The position numbers and the translations under genes were made by a program. A stretch of DNA of 44,629 nt. Source: Candidatus Obscuribacterales bacterium. Lineage in GTDB: Bacteria > Cyanobacteriota > Vampirovibrionia > Obscuribacterales > Obscuribacteraceae. The notes under the pieces are model-generated. The model ran no database searches. It worked only from the letters and a program-made list of their open reading frames with translations, and had not been told where the DNA came from. The stretch covers positions 1 to 44,629 of the forward strand of contig JAKFVU010000063.1 of NCBI GenBank assembly GCA_021732025.1. The letters are read 5' to 3'. Shown here one piece after another: positions 8,563-16,852 of this stretch. Within the stretch, counting starts at the first letter, position 1; the number at the start of each line of letters is the position of its first letter.

Positions 8563-10068
8563 ATGAAACATTTACCTCGTAAGGAATCGGTCAGCAAAAT
8601 AATGAACGGCCTTAGTATCAAACGCTCAATCTTACCTTTGCTATCAAGCTTGCTGGCACTGCAAATGCCACTAGCGGCAATGGCTCAAGCTCCAGATATG
8701 GGTGGCGGTGGGCCAATCGATATTAAAGCTGAAGAGCAAGAGTTTGCTGGCGACCACATTATTGCTCGCGGCCATGTGCGCGTTGTCTATAAAGATAGTG
8801 TAATTGTTGCTCCTGTAGCGACACTCTACCGCGACGTTAATACCGGACAACCACAAAAAGCAATTTTCACTGGGCACCCACACTTGGTGCAAGGCAACAA
8901 CAAAATTGATGCCGATACTTTAGTTTTTGAAATGGTCTCTTCGAAGATTATGGCCGAAGGCCATGCTCACTCTGAAGTAGTCAACGAAGCACCACCTCCA
9001 GCTGCAGAACAAGTAGCTGTTAAGGGCGATACGAAGAAGCCAACCAAGAAAGTTGCGGCAGCATCCAGTGCCGAAGCAGCTCTTGCTCAAGCGGCGGCAA
9101 CCAAAGGCTCACTCAATTCTTCCGACTCAACTGAACCAGAAAGTAAAGCAAGCGCTGGTGCTAACGGAGCAGGCGGCACTACAGTTGGTGGCTTGGGCGG
9201 ACCAACCGAAGGTCCGACCACAATCATCACTGACTCAGATCGTCAGGTATACGACCGTGCCACTGGTCAGTTTGAAGCTTTTGGCCACGTCAAAGTTAAA
9301 GCTGGCGACATCGACGTTTTAGCCGACCATTTGCGCATGGCTTATGGGGCAGATCAAAAACCAGAAGCAGCTGTATTCAATGGTAAAGTATCGGCCACTC
9401 AAGGTCAGAATAATACTCAGTCAGATACTATGACTTACTTCCTCAATACCAAGCGCCTACAGGCCACTGGCCATGTACGCTCGAAGGTAATTCAAAGTAG
9501 CAACTCGAACAATACTGCTTCTAAATCAACCACTGTCACAGCTCCGGTTAACGAGGGCAAAGTCGAGCCAATCGTCAATGGTGGCGTGGCATCGGCTGCT
9601 GCAACTCCAGCTATCACCAATACTGGTGCTCCGGTAATCATCGTTTCTGATACGCAAGACTACAACAAAGAGACAGGGCGTCTTGATGCTGTAGGCAACT
9701 GCAAAATCTTCTACGAAGATACAGTTGGTATTGGCCCCAAAATTGTGATGGTGCGCAATGCCTATGGCCAAGCGGAGAAAGTTGTCTTCATCGGCCGTTC
9801 ACAAATCACCCAACCAGGAAAACGCTGGATTGGTGATCGAATCACCATGGTTATCAGTGATCGCAAGGTGCTTGCTGAAGGCAATACCAGAGCCTTTATT
9901 TTGCAGAAGAAGATGCCTGTACCTATAGCACCTGCACCAGCGGTGCCTTTCGAAGCTGCACCTGAATACAAGCTAGCTGACAAGGCTAGACCTAGCGCTA
10001 CTGACACCAATTTAGATGACAGCGCTAGTGGCAAGCTCAGTTCAACGAAGGTGGATAGACCAGAATGA
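8563..10068 (+). CDS. lptA: LptA-like periplasmic LPS bridge protein with three OstA modules
   Basis: LptA forms the beta-jellyroll bridge that carries LPS across the periplasm. This 501-residue version is nearly three times the usual length of about 180. After a signal peptide (cleavage near AMA-QA, residue 41) it has three similar OstA/LptA modules at about residues 51-140, 219-310 and 357-447. Each contains a D..YD..T..xxAxGxVxV-type start, a middle (AVFNGxxxxxQG) and an end (AxGxxRS/AF). Low-complexity Ala/Lys/Ser/Gly linkers join them. Codon 14 is a second Met that would give a neater signal peptide, but neither start has a strong ribosome site and coupling to lptC favours 8563. The gene overlaps lptB by 4 bp. 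Confidence 0.85.
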   Translation: MKHLPRKESVSKIMNGLSIKRSILPLLSSLLALQMPLAAMAQAPDMGGGGPIDIKAEEQEFAGDHIIARGHVRVVYKDSVIVAPVATLYRDVNTGQPQKAIFTGHPHLVQGNNKIDADTLVFEMVSSKIMAEGHAHSEVVNEAPPPAAEQVAVKGDTKKPTKKVAAASSAEAALAQAAATKGSLNSSDSTEPESKASAGANGAGGTTVGGLGGPTEGPTTIITDSDRQVYDRATGQFEAFGHVKVKAGDIDVLADHLRMAYGADQKPEAAVFNGKVSATQGQNNTQSDTMTYFLNTKRLQATGHVRSKVIQSSNSNNTASKSTTVTAPVNEGKVEPIVNGGVASAAATPAITNTGAPVIIVSDTQDYNKETGRLDAVGNCKIFYEDTVGIGPKIVMVRNAYGQAEKVVFIGRSQITQPGKRWIGDRITMVISDRKVLAEGNTRAFILQKKMPVPIAPAPAVPFEAAPEYKLADKARPSATDTNLDDSASGKLSSTKVDRPE

Positions 10069-10835
10069 CCTCGGCGGCGCTATCATCAAGCTCAACACAA
10101 TCCAGCGATACTAGAACACTTAGAATCGAGAGCCTACAAAAATCATACGGTGGAAGACGAGTCGTTGACGGCGTCAGCTTCTATCTCAACCGTGGAGAGG
10201 TCGTCGGCCTACTGGGCCGAAACGGTGCAGGCAAAACCACTTCATTTGATATGGTTTTGGGGCTAGTTAAGCCTGAAAAAGGTTCAATTACCCTAGGCAA
10301 CAAAGACCTGACAAAGCTTCCTATTCACATTCGCAGCCGCATGGGCATTGGATATTTGCCGCAAGAAGCTTCCAACTTCCGCAAGTTGTCCGTGGGCGAC
10401 AATATCAAGCTCATTCTGGAGCTGCGCAATATTCCCACCCGCGAACACAAAAAGCGCACCTTATCGCTACTTGAACAATTTGGTCTGGCTCACTTAATTG
10501 ACGTCATTTCAGTACAGCTCTCTGGCGGTGAAAGAAGACGACTAGAGTTAGCCCGCTGCCTAGCGTCCGAGCCAGAATTCATCTTACTAGATGAACCTTT
10601 CACTGGGGTCGACCCCATTTCAATTTCTGATATTCAGGGCTTAATTCGCAGATTACGCGACGAATGGAACTTGGGTGTTCTAATCACCGACCACAACCCT
10701 AGGGCCACACTTAAAATTACTGACCGCGCCTATTTGATCGATTACGGCAAGATTCTTGTTGCTGGCACTTCGCGAGAAGTAGCTGAGAGTCCTGTGGCGC
10801 GCAAACAATATCTGGGAGAGGACTTCACTCTGTGA
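10065..10835 (+). CDS. lptB: LPS export ABC transporter ATPase LptB
   Basis: LptB is the cytoplasmic ATPase that powers extraction of LPS from the inner membrane together with LptF/LptG. In this 256-residue protein the Walker A is GRNGAGKTT (51-59), the Q-loop region is YLPQEASNFRKLS, the signature is LSGGE (152-156), the Walker B is ILLDE with Glu177, and the switch His210 sits in ITDHN. The GYLPQEASNFRKL and LITDHNPR sequences are typical of LptB rather than of other ABC ATPases. An N-terminal Ser/Thr-rich extension of about 17 residues is unusual for the family. It overlaps lptA by ATGA and lptF by a GTGA. Confidence 0.95.
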   Translation: MTSAALSSSSTQSSDTRTLRIESLQKSYGGRRVVDGVSFYLNRGEVVGLLGRNGAGKTTSFDMVLGLVKPEKGSITLGNKDLTKLPIHIRSRMGIGYLPQEASNFRKLSVGDNIKLILELRNIPTREHKKRTLSLLEQFGLAHLIDVISVQLSGGERRRLELARCLASEPEFILLDEPFTGVDPISISDIQGLIRRLRDEWNLGVLITDHNPRATLKITDRAYLIDYGKILVAGTSREVAESPVARKQYLGEDFTL

Positions 10836-11932
10836 GCATTGGTATTAAGCTTCTTGACCGCTATATCGCCAATGAATTCTGGCAGCCGTTGTTGTTCGGT
10901 ATTGGTATCGTCACTGGTGTGTGGTTCGGCGCTGAGCAGTTAAAGACTATTTTCAACCTGGTTATGAAATCAGGCGTGCCCATTCACATGGCGCTTACTA
11001 TTTTGGGCTTGCACTTACCTGAAGTAATCGTGATGACGATTCCAATTGGTGTGCTGCTCGCAACTTTGTTGGTATTTAACCGCCTCTCTGGCGACTCTGA
11101 AATTATTGCTTTGCGCACTAGTGGTGTCAGCTTCTATCGCATCATGGTGGCACCATTGATGTTTGGATTGTTCACCTCACTTGTAAGTTTTGGCCTCAAC
11201 GAAGCAGTTGTGCCAGTGGCCAACCGCACCTCGAAACGCCTTGAGTTTCTCGCCCTGTATAAAGCCGAATTGCCAGCCGGTCAAGCCAACTTCACCTATA
11301 TGGAGCGCGGCAAAGATCTAAACATCGACCGCATTTTCTTCATTGGCTACTATGAAGGCAAAAATCTCAGCAACGTAATCATTCTCGACTTTACTAGAGC
11401 CAAACTAGTACAAATCATTTGTGCTGCTAATGGCCTATGGGACAACGGCCACTGGACCTTGAACTCAGGCCGCACCTATGTGCTCTCTGGCGACTCTGAC
11501 ATTACAAGAATCAGCCGCTTTGACAAGATGGTCATTCCAGGCTTGGGCCAGGTGCAGAAGGCGCTGACGACCGGTAAGGTCTCGCCCAAAGAAATGAACT
11601 TGATTGAGCTCAATAACTACCTCGATATTTTGCGAAGCTCAAACTCACTGAGCAACGACCTCTTAGTGCGCTATTACCAAAAAATTTCCCAGCCATTGGC
11701 CTGCCTAATTGTGTCTTTAGCTGGTGCTCCTCTTGGTCTACTAGCTCGAAGGTCACGCAGTAACCTCGGTCTTATATATAGTGCCGTGGTCGTCTTCCTT
11801 TATTACGTGCTGCAATCTTCGTCAGGCGCCCTGGGCGATGCTGGTCGAATAACGCCACTTTTAGCCGCCTGGCTACCAAACATTGTCATCGGCATGCTGG
11901 GTGGAGCGATTCTCTACGTGCGCGCCCGCTAA
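10832..11932 (+). CDS. lptF: LptF/LptG-family LPS export permease
   Basis: This 366-residue YjgP/YjgQ-family permease forms the transmembrane channel of the LPS exporter. Three hydrophobic helices lie at the N-terminus (about residues 13-115), a periplasmic beta-jellyroll domain at about 130-265, and three helices at the C-terminus (about 280-365). It starts with GTG inside the end of lptB, a clear sign of translational coupling. Only one permease gene is present where Proteobacteria have both lptF and lptG. It may homodimerise, as has been suggested for lineages with one copy, or a second copy may lie elsewhere. The F or G identity is not resolved. Confidence 0.88.
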   Translation: MSIGIKLLDRYIANEFWQPLLFGIGIVTGVWFGAEQLKTIFNLVMKSGVPIHMALTILGLHLPEVIVMTIPIGVLLATLLVFNRLSGDSEIIALRTSGVSFYRIMVAPLMFGLFTSLVSFGLNEAVVPVANRTSKRLEFLALYKAELPAGQANFTYMERGKDLNIDRIFFIGYYEGKNLSNVIILDFTRAKLVQIICAANGLWDNGHWTLNSGRTYVLSGDSDITRISRFDKMVIPGLGQVQKALTTGKVSPKEMNLIELNNYLDILRSSNSLSNDLLVRYYQKISQPLACLIVSLAGAPLGLLARRSRSNLGLIYSAVVVFLYYVLQSSSGALGDAGRITPLLAAWLPNIVIGMLGGAILYVRAR

Positions 11933-11995
11933 TAAAGCAAATTGGAAAAATAAATTGGTTATCGGCATGCCACTGGGCTTAGCTTAGGGTACAAA

Positions 11996-12014
11996 TGAGA
12001 TTGCATTAATCTCA
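11996..12014 (+). terminator. hairpin after the lpt operon, weak terminator candidate
   Basis: TGAGATT at 11996-12002 and AATCTCA at 12008-12014 form a perfect 7-bp inverted repeat with a 5-nt loop, 64 bp after the lptF/G stop. There is no T-run after it on either strand, so it is a poor intrinsic terminator. It may be only an RNA-stabilising or protein-binding palindrome. Confidence 0.3.
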
Positions 12015-12053
12015 AATGGCTGATTAGTGCCGCCCATATGCGTAAAACCCGTA

Positions 12054-12109
12054 TTGACTCTCCCCTTAGGCGCGCTTAATCTTGACATATGTCTATCAGC
12101 AGTTGATAG
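12054..12109 (+). promoter_or_regulatory. tandem promoter candidates with an operator-like inverted repeat
   Basis: The first candidate has TTGACT (12054-12059), a 17-bp spacer and TAATCT (12077-12082). The second, starting inside the first -10, has a perfect TTGACA (12082-12087), a 16-bp spacer and TGATAG (12104-12109). The inverted repeat CTATCA (12093-12098) and TGATAG (12104-12109) covers the second -10 and could bind a regulator. Both point towards the TPR gene and the aro genes downstream. Confidence 0.45.
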
Positions 12110-12199
12110 GGGCGGTGGCCACAGCCAATGCCCTCTAAGCAATAAGCAGCCTATCAAAAGCAACACCTGTAAAGCCCCCGGAATCACCAGAGATAAGCC

Positions 12200-13933
12200 T
12201 TGGCTAGCACTAGTCAAATTTCTAACTCGATGCACTCGAACCGTCGCCGCAATTCGGTGGTTCTGATGGGGTGTGTGCTGGCCGGCGTCAGTCTTGTCGT
12301 CGTGCCGAGCGTCTATTTCGTCTGTCAAAGTAGCGCCCAGAGATCTGAACACAGCCAGAGCTTTAGTGAACAATTCGCCAGTCTCAGTACAGCAATTTCA
12401 GCGTCGCCGGTTGGCACTCTGCTGAAGATGTCACCAGCCAAGTCTCAGGCTAATGTCTCAAACGTCTCAAATATCTCAAATTCAGACAGCAACATCGGCT
12501 CTACTAAAATAGCTCCTGCTCCTCCTCTGAAGCATGTGGGAGTGACCGCCAGCAACGTCAAGTTGGTAGATGAAGCAGTAAAACTATTGCAGGGTCAGAT
12601 TGAAGCTAATCCAAAAGATCCATCTTTGCATAATCGCCTTGGCCTGATTTACGCCGAACTGGGCGAATTAAGTCAGGCAGAGAATCAATTTAAACAAGCT
12701 ATCGAAATCGCTCGCTTGGGTCTCAGCGACTCAAAGCAAGTAGTAGAAGCGAATAAGGCCAGCGGTCAATTTGCTCTAGCCAGCGAAGCAATGCTCAAGG
12801 GCTCGCAATCTGAACTTGAACTATCCACAGCCCACAGCAACCTAGCTAGAGTCTATGAAAAACTCGGTCAGCAATCGAAAGTTGTAGCCCAATTAGAACA
12901 GCTCAATCAAGATGTGCGCATCAACGGTAGTCTGGCGCAATCTCTTGGGCTAGGCGCAGCTAAAGCTTCGACTACAAAAAATTCAATGAAGTCATCAGTA
13001 GAAGTTGTTGATGGTATGGCTAAAGCCGAAGCCTTGATGCAAGCACACATGCTACCGCAGGCGATGGCGCAGTGGAAGCACGTTCTCAGTATCGATCCAT
13101 CAATTGCCGAAGCCCATGAAAAACTTGGCAAAGCAGCTCTATCAAGCGGAAATGTGTTCTTAGCGACCCAAGAGCTCAAGCAGGCCGCACAACTTGAGCC
13201 AGGAAAAGCCGCTGTTCATGCTACTTTGGGCATCTGCTACCAATGTCGCAGCAAGAACCAAGAAGCGATTGAAGAGTTCAACAAGGCTCTAGCTCTAGAC
13301 CCATCAGACGCACTTTCAGCTTTTAACTTAGGTAATGCTTTTGCTGCCCTGGGTAAAAACAGCGATGCTCGAAGGCTCTACCAGCAGGCCATCAAGCTGA
13401 AGCCAGAGATGGCCGTAGCCCACAATAATTTAGCCACTGTATTGTCTTTAGATGGGCAGTACGATCAAGCCATCGAACAATTTGAGCACACCTTATCTCT
13501 AGCACCGAATATGGCATCAGCTCACTATGGTCTTGGTCTAGCTCGATTCAACAAGCACGATTACACCAATGCGGCTCATGAATTCAAGATAGCCCTACAG
13601 ATCAATCCAAATTTGATCGATGCTCACACCAAAATTGAAATGTGCCACCGCATGAATGGTCAGCAATTTGGCCAACAACAAGGCGGTCACTCGGCATCGC
13701 CGTCAAGTATGGTCATGGCTGAAGGGTTAAATAGCTCGGGCATCAGACACAGATCTGTCAGCAGCTCAGGTTCTTCAGGTTCAAATTCGTCTGTAAACAT
13801 CGAGAATGGTCGGCGCTTGAGTATGGTTGGAGTATCTGGCGACCAGGCTCCTAGAGCGCGGCAAAGAAAAGTCACTATGAGTTCTTCGATTGACGAAGGC
13901 GGCAATAGAAATTTAGCGCAAAGACTCAACTAG
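12200..13933 (+). CDS. membrane-anchored TPR-repeat protein
   Basis: This 577-residue protein has a hydrophobic helix at about residues 19-41, a Ser/Asn-rich linker, and then TPR repeats. One to three repeats lie around 120-235. A continuous block of about six lies at about 270-475, with the TPR signature seen in repeated phrases such as AVHATLGICYQ and SAFNLGNAFAALG. The last 100 residues are Gln/Ser/Gly-rich and probably disordered. It is likely an extracytoplasmic scaffold tethered to the inner membrane. The TTG at 12200 is preceded by AGAGATAAG; an ATG at 12230 (codon 11) would also leave the helix intact. aroK starts 7 bp after it. The binding partner is unknown. Confidence 0.8.
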   Translation: MASTSQISNSMHSNRRRNSVVLMGCVLAGVSLVVVPSVYFVCQSSAQRSEHSQSFSEQFASLSTAISASPVGTLLKMSPAKSQANVSNVSNISNSDSNIGSTKIAPAPPLKHVGVTASNVKLVDEAVKLLQGQIEANPKDPSLHNRLGLIYAELGELSQAENQFKQAIEIARLGLSDSKQVVEANKASGQFALASEAMLKGSQSELELSTAHSNLARVYEKLGQQSKVVAQLEQLNQDVRINGSLAQSLGLGAAKASTTKNSMKSSVEVVDGMAKAEALMQAHMLPQAMAQWKHVLSIDPSIAEAHEKLGKAALSSGNVFLATQELKQAAQLEPGKAAVHATLGICYQCRSKNQEAIEEFNKALALDPSDALSAFNLGNAFAALGKNSDARRLYQQAIKLKPEMAVAHNNLATVLSLDGQYDQAIEQFEHTLSLAPNMASAHYGLGLARFNKHDYTNAAHEFKIALQINPNLIDAHTKIEMCHRMNGQQFGQQQGGHSASPSSMVMAEGLNSSGIRHRSVSSSGSSGSNSSVNIENGRRLSMVGVSGDQAPRARQRKVTMSSSIDEGGNRNLAQRLN

Positions 13934-13940
13934 CAAAGCT

Positions 13941-14480
13941 TTGTTTAAAAACATAATTTTATTGGGACCATCTGGTGCAGGCAAATCTAGCACCGCTAGG
14001 TTGCTTAGCGAAAAGCTTTCACTATCGTGCCTCGATTGCGACAGCGCCATAGAAGAAAAAGCTGGCCAGACAATTGCGACGTTGTTTAAAGAACAAGGCG
14101 AGCAGGCCTTCCGAGCCCTGGAAAATCAGCTTTTAGATCAGCTTTTACTTGAGCTATCAGCCAAATTACCGCCTAAGGTGATCGCCTGTGGTGGCGGCCT
14201 GCCAATAGGTGAAGGCAATATGCAAAAGCTTAAAATTTTGGGCCAGACAATTTATCTCACCGCCAAAGTAGAGACCCTTGCAAAGCGCATTGGTGAACAC
14301 TCTAATCGACCACTTTTAGCACCAGAAAAGCCAGAAGCGCTAATTGACAGTATTAGCCAGCTCCTGACAAGGCGCAAAAGTGTCTACGAGCAGGCGCACA
14401 TGACAATAGATACCGATGGTAAAACTGTCGCCGAAGTGGTCGCTGAGGTTCAAAGAATCCTCACAAATACAACACTTTAG
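13941..14480 (+). CDS. aroK: shikimate kinase
   Basis: AroK phosphorylates shikimate at the 3-hydroxyl using ATP, the fifth step of the shikimate pathway to chorismate. The 179-residue length is typical. The P-loop is GPSGAGKSS (residues 9-17). Asp32 and Asp34 form the LDCD motif, Arg58 and Glu61 lie in FRALE, the shikimate-binding GGG is at 84-86, and Arg123 is in the lid RPLL. The start is TTG, 7 bp after the TPR gene stop. aroQ of the same pathway follows after one unknown gene, so this is a small aro cluster interrupted by genes of unknown role. Confidence 0.95.
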   Translation: MFKNIILLGPSGAGKSSTARLLSEKLSLSCLDCDSAIEEKAGQTIATLFKEQGEQAFRALENQLLDQLLLELSAKLPPKVIACGGGLPIGEGNMQKLKILGQTIYLTAKVETLAKRIGEHSNRPLLAPEKPEALIDSISQLLTRRKSVYEQAHMTIDTDGKTVAEVVAEVQRILTNTTL

Positions 14481-14521
14481 TACGGGCGCGTTATAGTATC
14501 TCATTGGTAACGCCGAATTTT

Positions 14522-14526
14522 GGAGG
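14522..14526 (+). promoter_or_regulatory. strong Shine-Dalgarno that fixes a TTG start
   Basis: GGAGG here lies 8 nt before the TTG at 14535. An upstream in-frame TTG at 14520 overlaps this site and has no ribosome site of its own, so translation most probably begins at 14535. Confidence 0.7.
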
Positions 14527-14534
14527 AGTGGATC

Positions 14535-15179
14535 TTGTCAGCAGTGACGCAAGATGAACTAATGTACTTGCAGTCCCAACTTGAGGGGCTCGAGTCTATT
14601 TTTATGGAGCTCATGCCCTTCGGCATCGAACTCAAGCGCCAGCATGTGCAAGATTACTATGACAAACGTTTTGATGCCGCCACAAAACCAGTTTCATCTG
14701 TAGCCGAAACTGAATTGCGTAGGCAATTTAATACCAAGGCCAATCAGGTGCGAAATCTTGTAGACAGCGCTGAGTCACTAGGCGATGCCGGCAACAAGCT
14801 CAATTTAATCAGGGCAGCGGCTTCATTGCCAGAAGAGCGTAGCAAAGGCTTGCTTAACTCAGTTCTGCAACTTTGCAAGGGTCTAGTTACCGAGACCAAA
14901 GCAGATCCTGTTCTCTTCAAAGAGATAATTTCGTCTAAAGAGTTGAGAGCCGTAGAAGCCCGAGTATTGCTGGGTTCTACCATGTTTATCATTGCCGACC
15001 AAGTGATGTACGGCGACCAACCTTTGCCCTTACGCGATTTGCTTGGTCAGTTCTTGCAAATGGTGCGGCAAGAAGGCTTGCTCACTCGCAACGACCCCTT
15101 CTTGATAGAAGCTCAATGCGCTATGGAAGCGCTAGAGCTCGACGCTGAAGCGGCCGAAGAAGCTGAAGCTTCTAACTAG
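14535..15179 (+). CDS. unknown helical protein between aroK and aroQ
   Basis: I do not recognise this 214-residue protein. It looks soluble and almost wholly helical, with no signal peptide, transmembrane helix or metal motif. The N-terminal region is rich in Leu and Met (about residues 5-35). A Lys/Arg-containing section follows at about 60-130. A conserved-looking Leu-rich domain lies at about 130-195 (ARVLLGSTMFIIADQVMYGD). The C-terminus is a run of Glu and Ala. The TTG at 14535 is chosen because GGAGG sits 8 nt upstream. It starts 54 bp after aroK and ends 35 bp before aroQ, so it is probably cotranscribed with shikimate genes; whether it has any role in that pathway is unknown. Confidence 0.7.
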   Translation: MSAVTQDELMYLQSQLEGLESIFMELMPFGIELKRQHVQDYYDKRFDAATKPVSSVAETELRRQFNTKANQVRNLVDSAESLGDAGNKLNLIRAAASLPEERSKGLLNSVLQLCKGLVTETKADPVLFKEIISSKELRAVEARVLLGSTMFIIADQVMYGDQPLPLRDLLGQFLQMVRQEGLLTRNDPFLIEAQCAMEALELDAEAAEEAEASN

Positions 15180-15214
15180 AGCCTAATTTGAGCTTAAAAC
15201 AGGTCTAAAAGCAG

Positions 15215-15700
15215 TTGAAAATACTTATTCTCAATGGCCCAAACCTAAACCTCCTGGGCGCTCGCGAAACTTCCACCTATGGCAAAACTAGCTTGGCCGA
15301 AATCGAAACTCGCCTGGTTAAACTGAGTGGTGAAATTGCGTCAGATCAAAGCCTAGAGCTTGATTTTAAGCAATCAAATATCGAAGGCGAACTAGTCAAC
15401 ATCATCCAGTCTTGCCGCCAGACTGGCACTGACGCTTTGCCAAAGGCAAATATTAACGGCGTGGTTATCAACCCAGGGGCTTATGGCCATACTTCTATTG
15501 CAATCAGAGATGCCTTCCTAGCGATGGCCTTGCCATTTGTAGAAGTTCATGTCTCAAATGTCTATGCCCGTGAGCCTTTCAGGCATAAAAGCTATCTCAG
15601 TGATGTGGCCGTGGGTGTCATCGCTGGCTTCGGCGCCAACAGCTATGAACTGGGCTTGCGAGCCCTATATGACCATTTAATTTCGATTGCTGTTAAATAG
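15215..15700 (+). CDS. aroQ: type II 3-dehydroquinate dehydratase
   Basis: AroQ removes water from 3-dehydroquinate to give 3-dehydroshikimate, the third step of the shikimate pathway. Type II hallmarks are all present: LNGPNLNLLGARE at the N-terminus with Arg17, catalytic Tyr22 in TYG, NPGAYGHTSIAIRDA with Asn86 and His92, His112 in EVHVSN, and the closing FRHKSYLSD. The 161-residue length is slightly above the usual 145-150 because of a small insertion (about residues 68-80) before the central strand. The start is TTG. It shares the local unit with aroK. Confidence 0.96.
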   Translation: MKILILNGPNLNLLGARETSTYGKTSLAEIETRLVKLSGEIASDQSLELDFKQSNIEGELVNIIQSCRQTGTDALPKANINGVVINPGAYGHTSIAIRDAFLAMALPFVEVHVSNVYAREPFRHKSYLSDVAVGVIAGFGANSYELGLRALYDHLISIAVK

Positions 15701-15759
15701 TGAACATTTAGACGCACTCGCATAAGGCTATAATGGCCCTCGGAGTACAATGAGTTCTT

Positions 15760-16830
15760 ATGGAAAACCGCACAGACACAGTAGTTATAAGTGCCGCAGG
15801 AGATTCTCAAATATCTCCTAGACATGCCACACGGGGCAAATGCAATATAGCCATTCTGCTGGTACTTTTGGCCATGGCCGTACAGCTTGCTTACCAACCT
15901 GCCCGCTGCCAAGAGACCGCTAGCCCACCTGCTGCCGAAAAACCCAGAGCATACTCGGGTGAGGCCATCAAACATTACAACCGTGGTCTAGAGTTTCACC
16001 AATCTGGATTTTTTGAAAAAGCGGTTTCTGAATACAAACTTGCCATCGCTTCTGATGATCGCTTAGAGCAGGCCTATAGCAATCTTGGCTTGATCTATAT
16101 TTCGCAAAAGAGTTTTGTTCTTGCCCAAGATGCTTTTGATAAAGCACTATTTCTCAAGCCGAACAGACCAACATCATTGAACGGCCTAGCGTCGGTCTTA
16201 TTTGCCCGCGGCCAAGTCGAACAAGCCATAGAAAAGTGGCAAAAAGCAGTTGCTGTAGATCCCAAATTTGCTAGTGCCTATTTCAATATGGGAACAGCTT
16301 TTGAATCGCAAAAAAAATACGATGACGCACTCACTGTCTATGTCAAAGCGGTTTCAATTGCCCCAGATATGGCCGATGCTTTTTATCACATGGGTAGCTT
16401 GCTCAATAAGCAAAAGCATCCGGCTCAAGCACTAGTGCTGTTGCGCAAGTCTGTAGATCTGGCAGCTGAATCAGAATTTGCTAGAGATGCGCGCAAACAA
16501 ATTGCCTCTATTGAAAATCAATTTGCTAAAGACGCTGGTAAAGAGTCAGGCAAAGACAATAAAACAAAAGTTGTAAGTGATCTGCCACCAACCAGAAATC
16601 AGTCACCATCGGTTGGTGCCTCCAGACAAGAAATAATTGACTCTGCAGCACGCAATGTCGAGAAGAAGCGACTGGAGAAAGAGAAAAAAGAAGCGGATGC
16701 TTTGAAGGCCAAAGAAAACCCTTCTGAACGCCAAGGCGGGCTCTTAGGTTTAGTCAAACGCAAGCCCAAAAGCGACATAAAGATGTTCGTGCATCCGCCG
16801 CAATCGACCAGCGATCAAAAATCTGAATAA
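15760..16830 (+). CDS. exported or membrane-anchored TPR protein
   Basis: This 356-residue protein has a hydrophobic segment at about residues 29-45 after a polar N-terminus of 28 residues, so it is either a signal anchor or a long signal peptide cleaved near QPARCQ. About five TPRs fill residues 65-235, with clear signatures such as QAYSNLGLIYISQ and ASAYFNMGTAFESQ. The C-terminal 110 residues are Lys/Glu-rich and probably extended. It begins with ATG at 15760, 59 bp after aroQ. The next gene starts 22 bp downstream. It is probably an extracytoplasmic scaffold; no partner can be named. Confidence 0.78.
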   Translation: MENRTDTVVISAAGDSQISPRHATRGKCNIAILLVLLAMAVQLAYQPARCQETASPPAAEKPRAYSGEAIKHYNRGLEFHQSGFFEKAVSEYKLAIASDDRLEQAYSNLGLIYISQKSFVLAQDAFDKALFLKPNRPTSLNGLASVLFARGQVEQAIEKWQKAVAVDPKFASAYFNMGTAFESQKKYDDALTVYVKAVSIAPDMADAFYHMGSLLNKQKHPAQALVLLRKSVDLAAESEFARDARKQIASIENQFAKDAGKESGKDNKTKVVSDLPPTRNQSPSVGASRQEIIDSAARNVEKKRLEKEKKEADALKAKENPSERQGGLLGLVKRKPKSDIKMFVHPPQSTSDQKSE

Positions 16831-16852
16831 CACTAGAGCCTGAGTAACCAAC

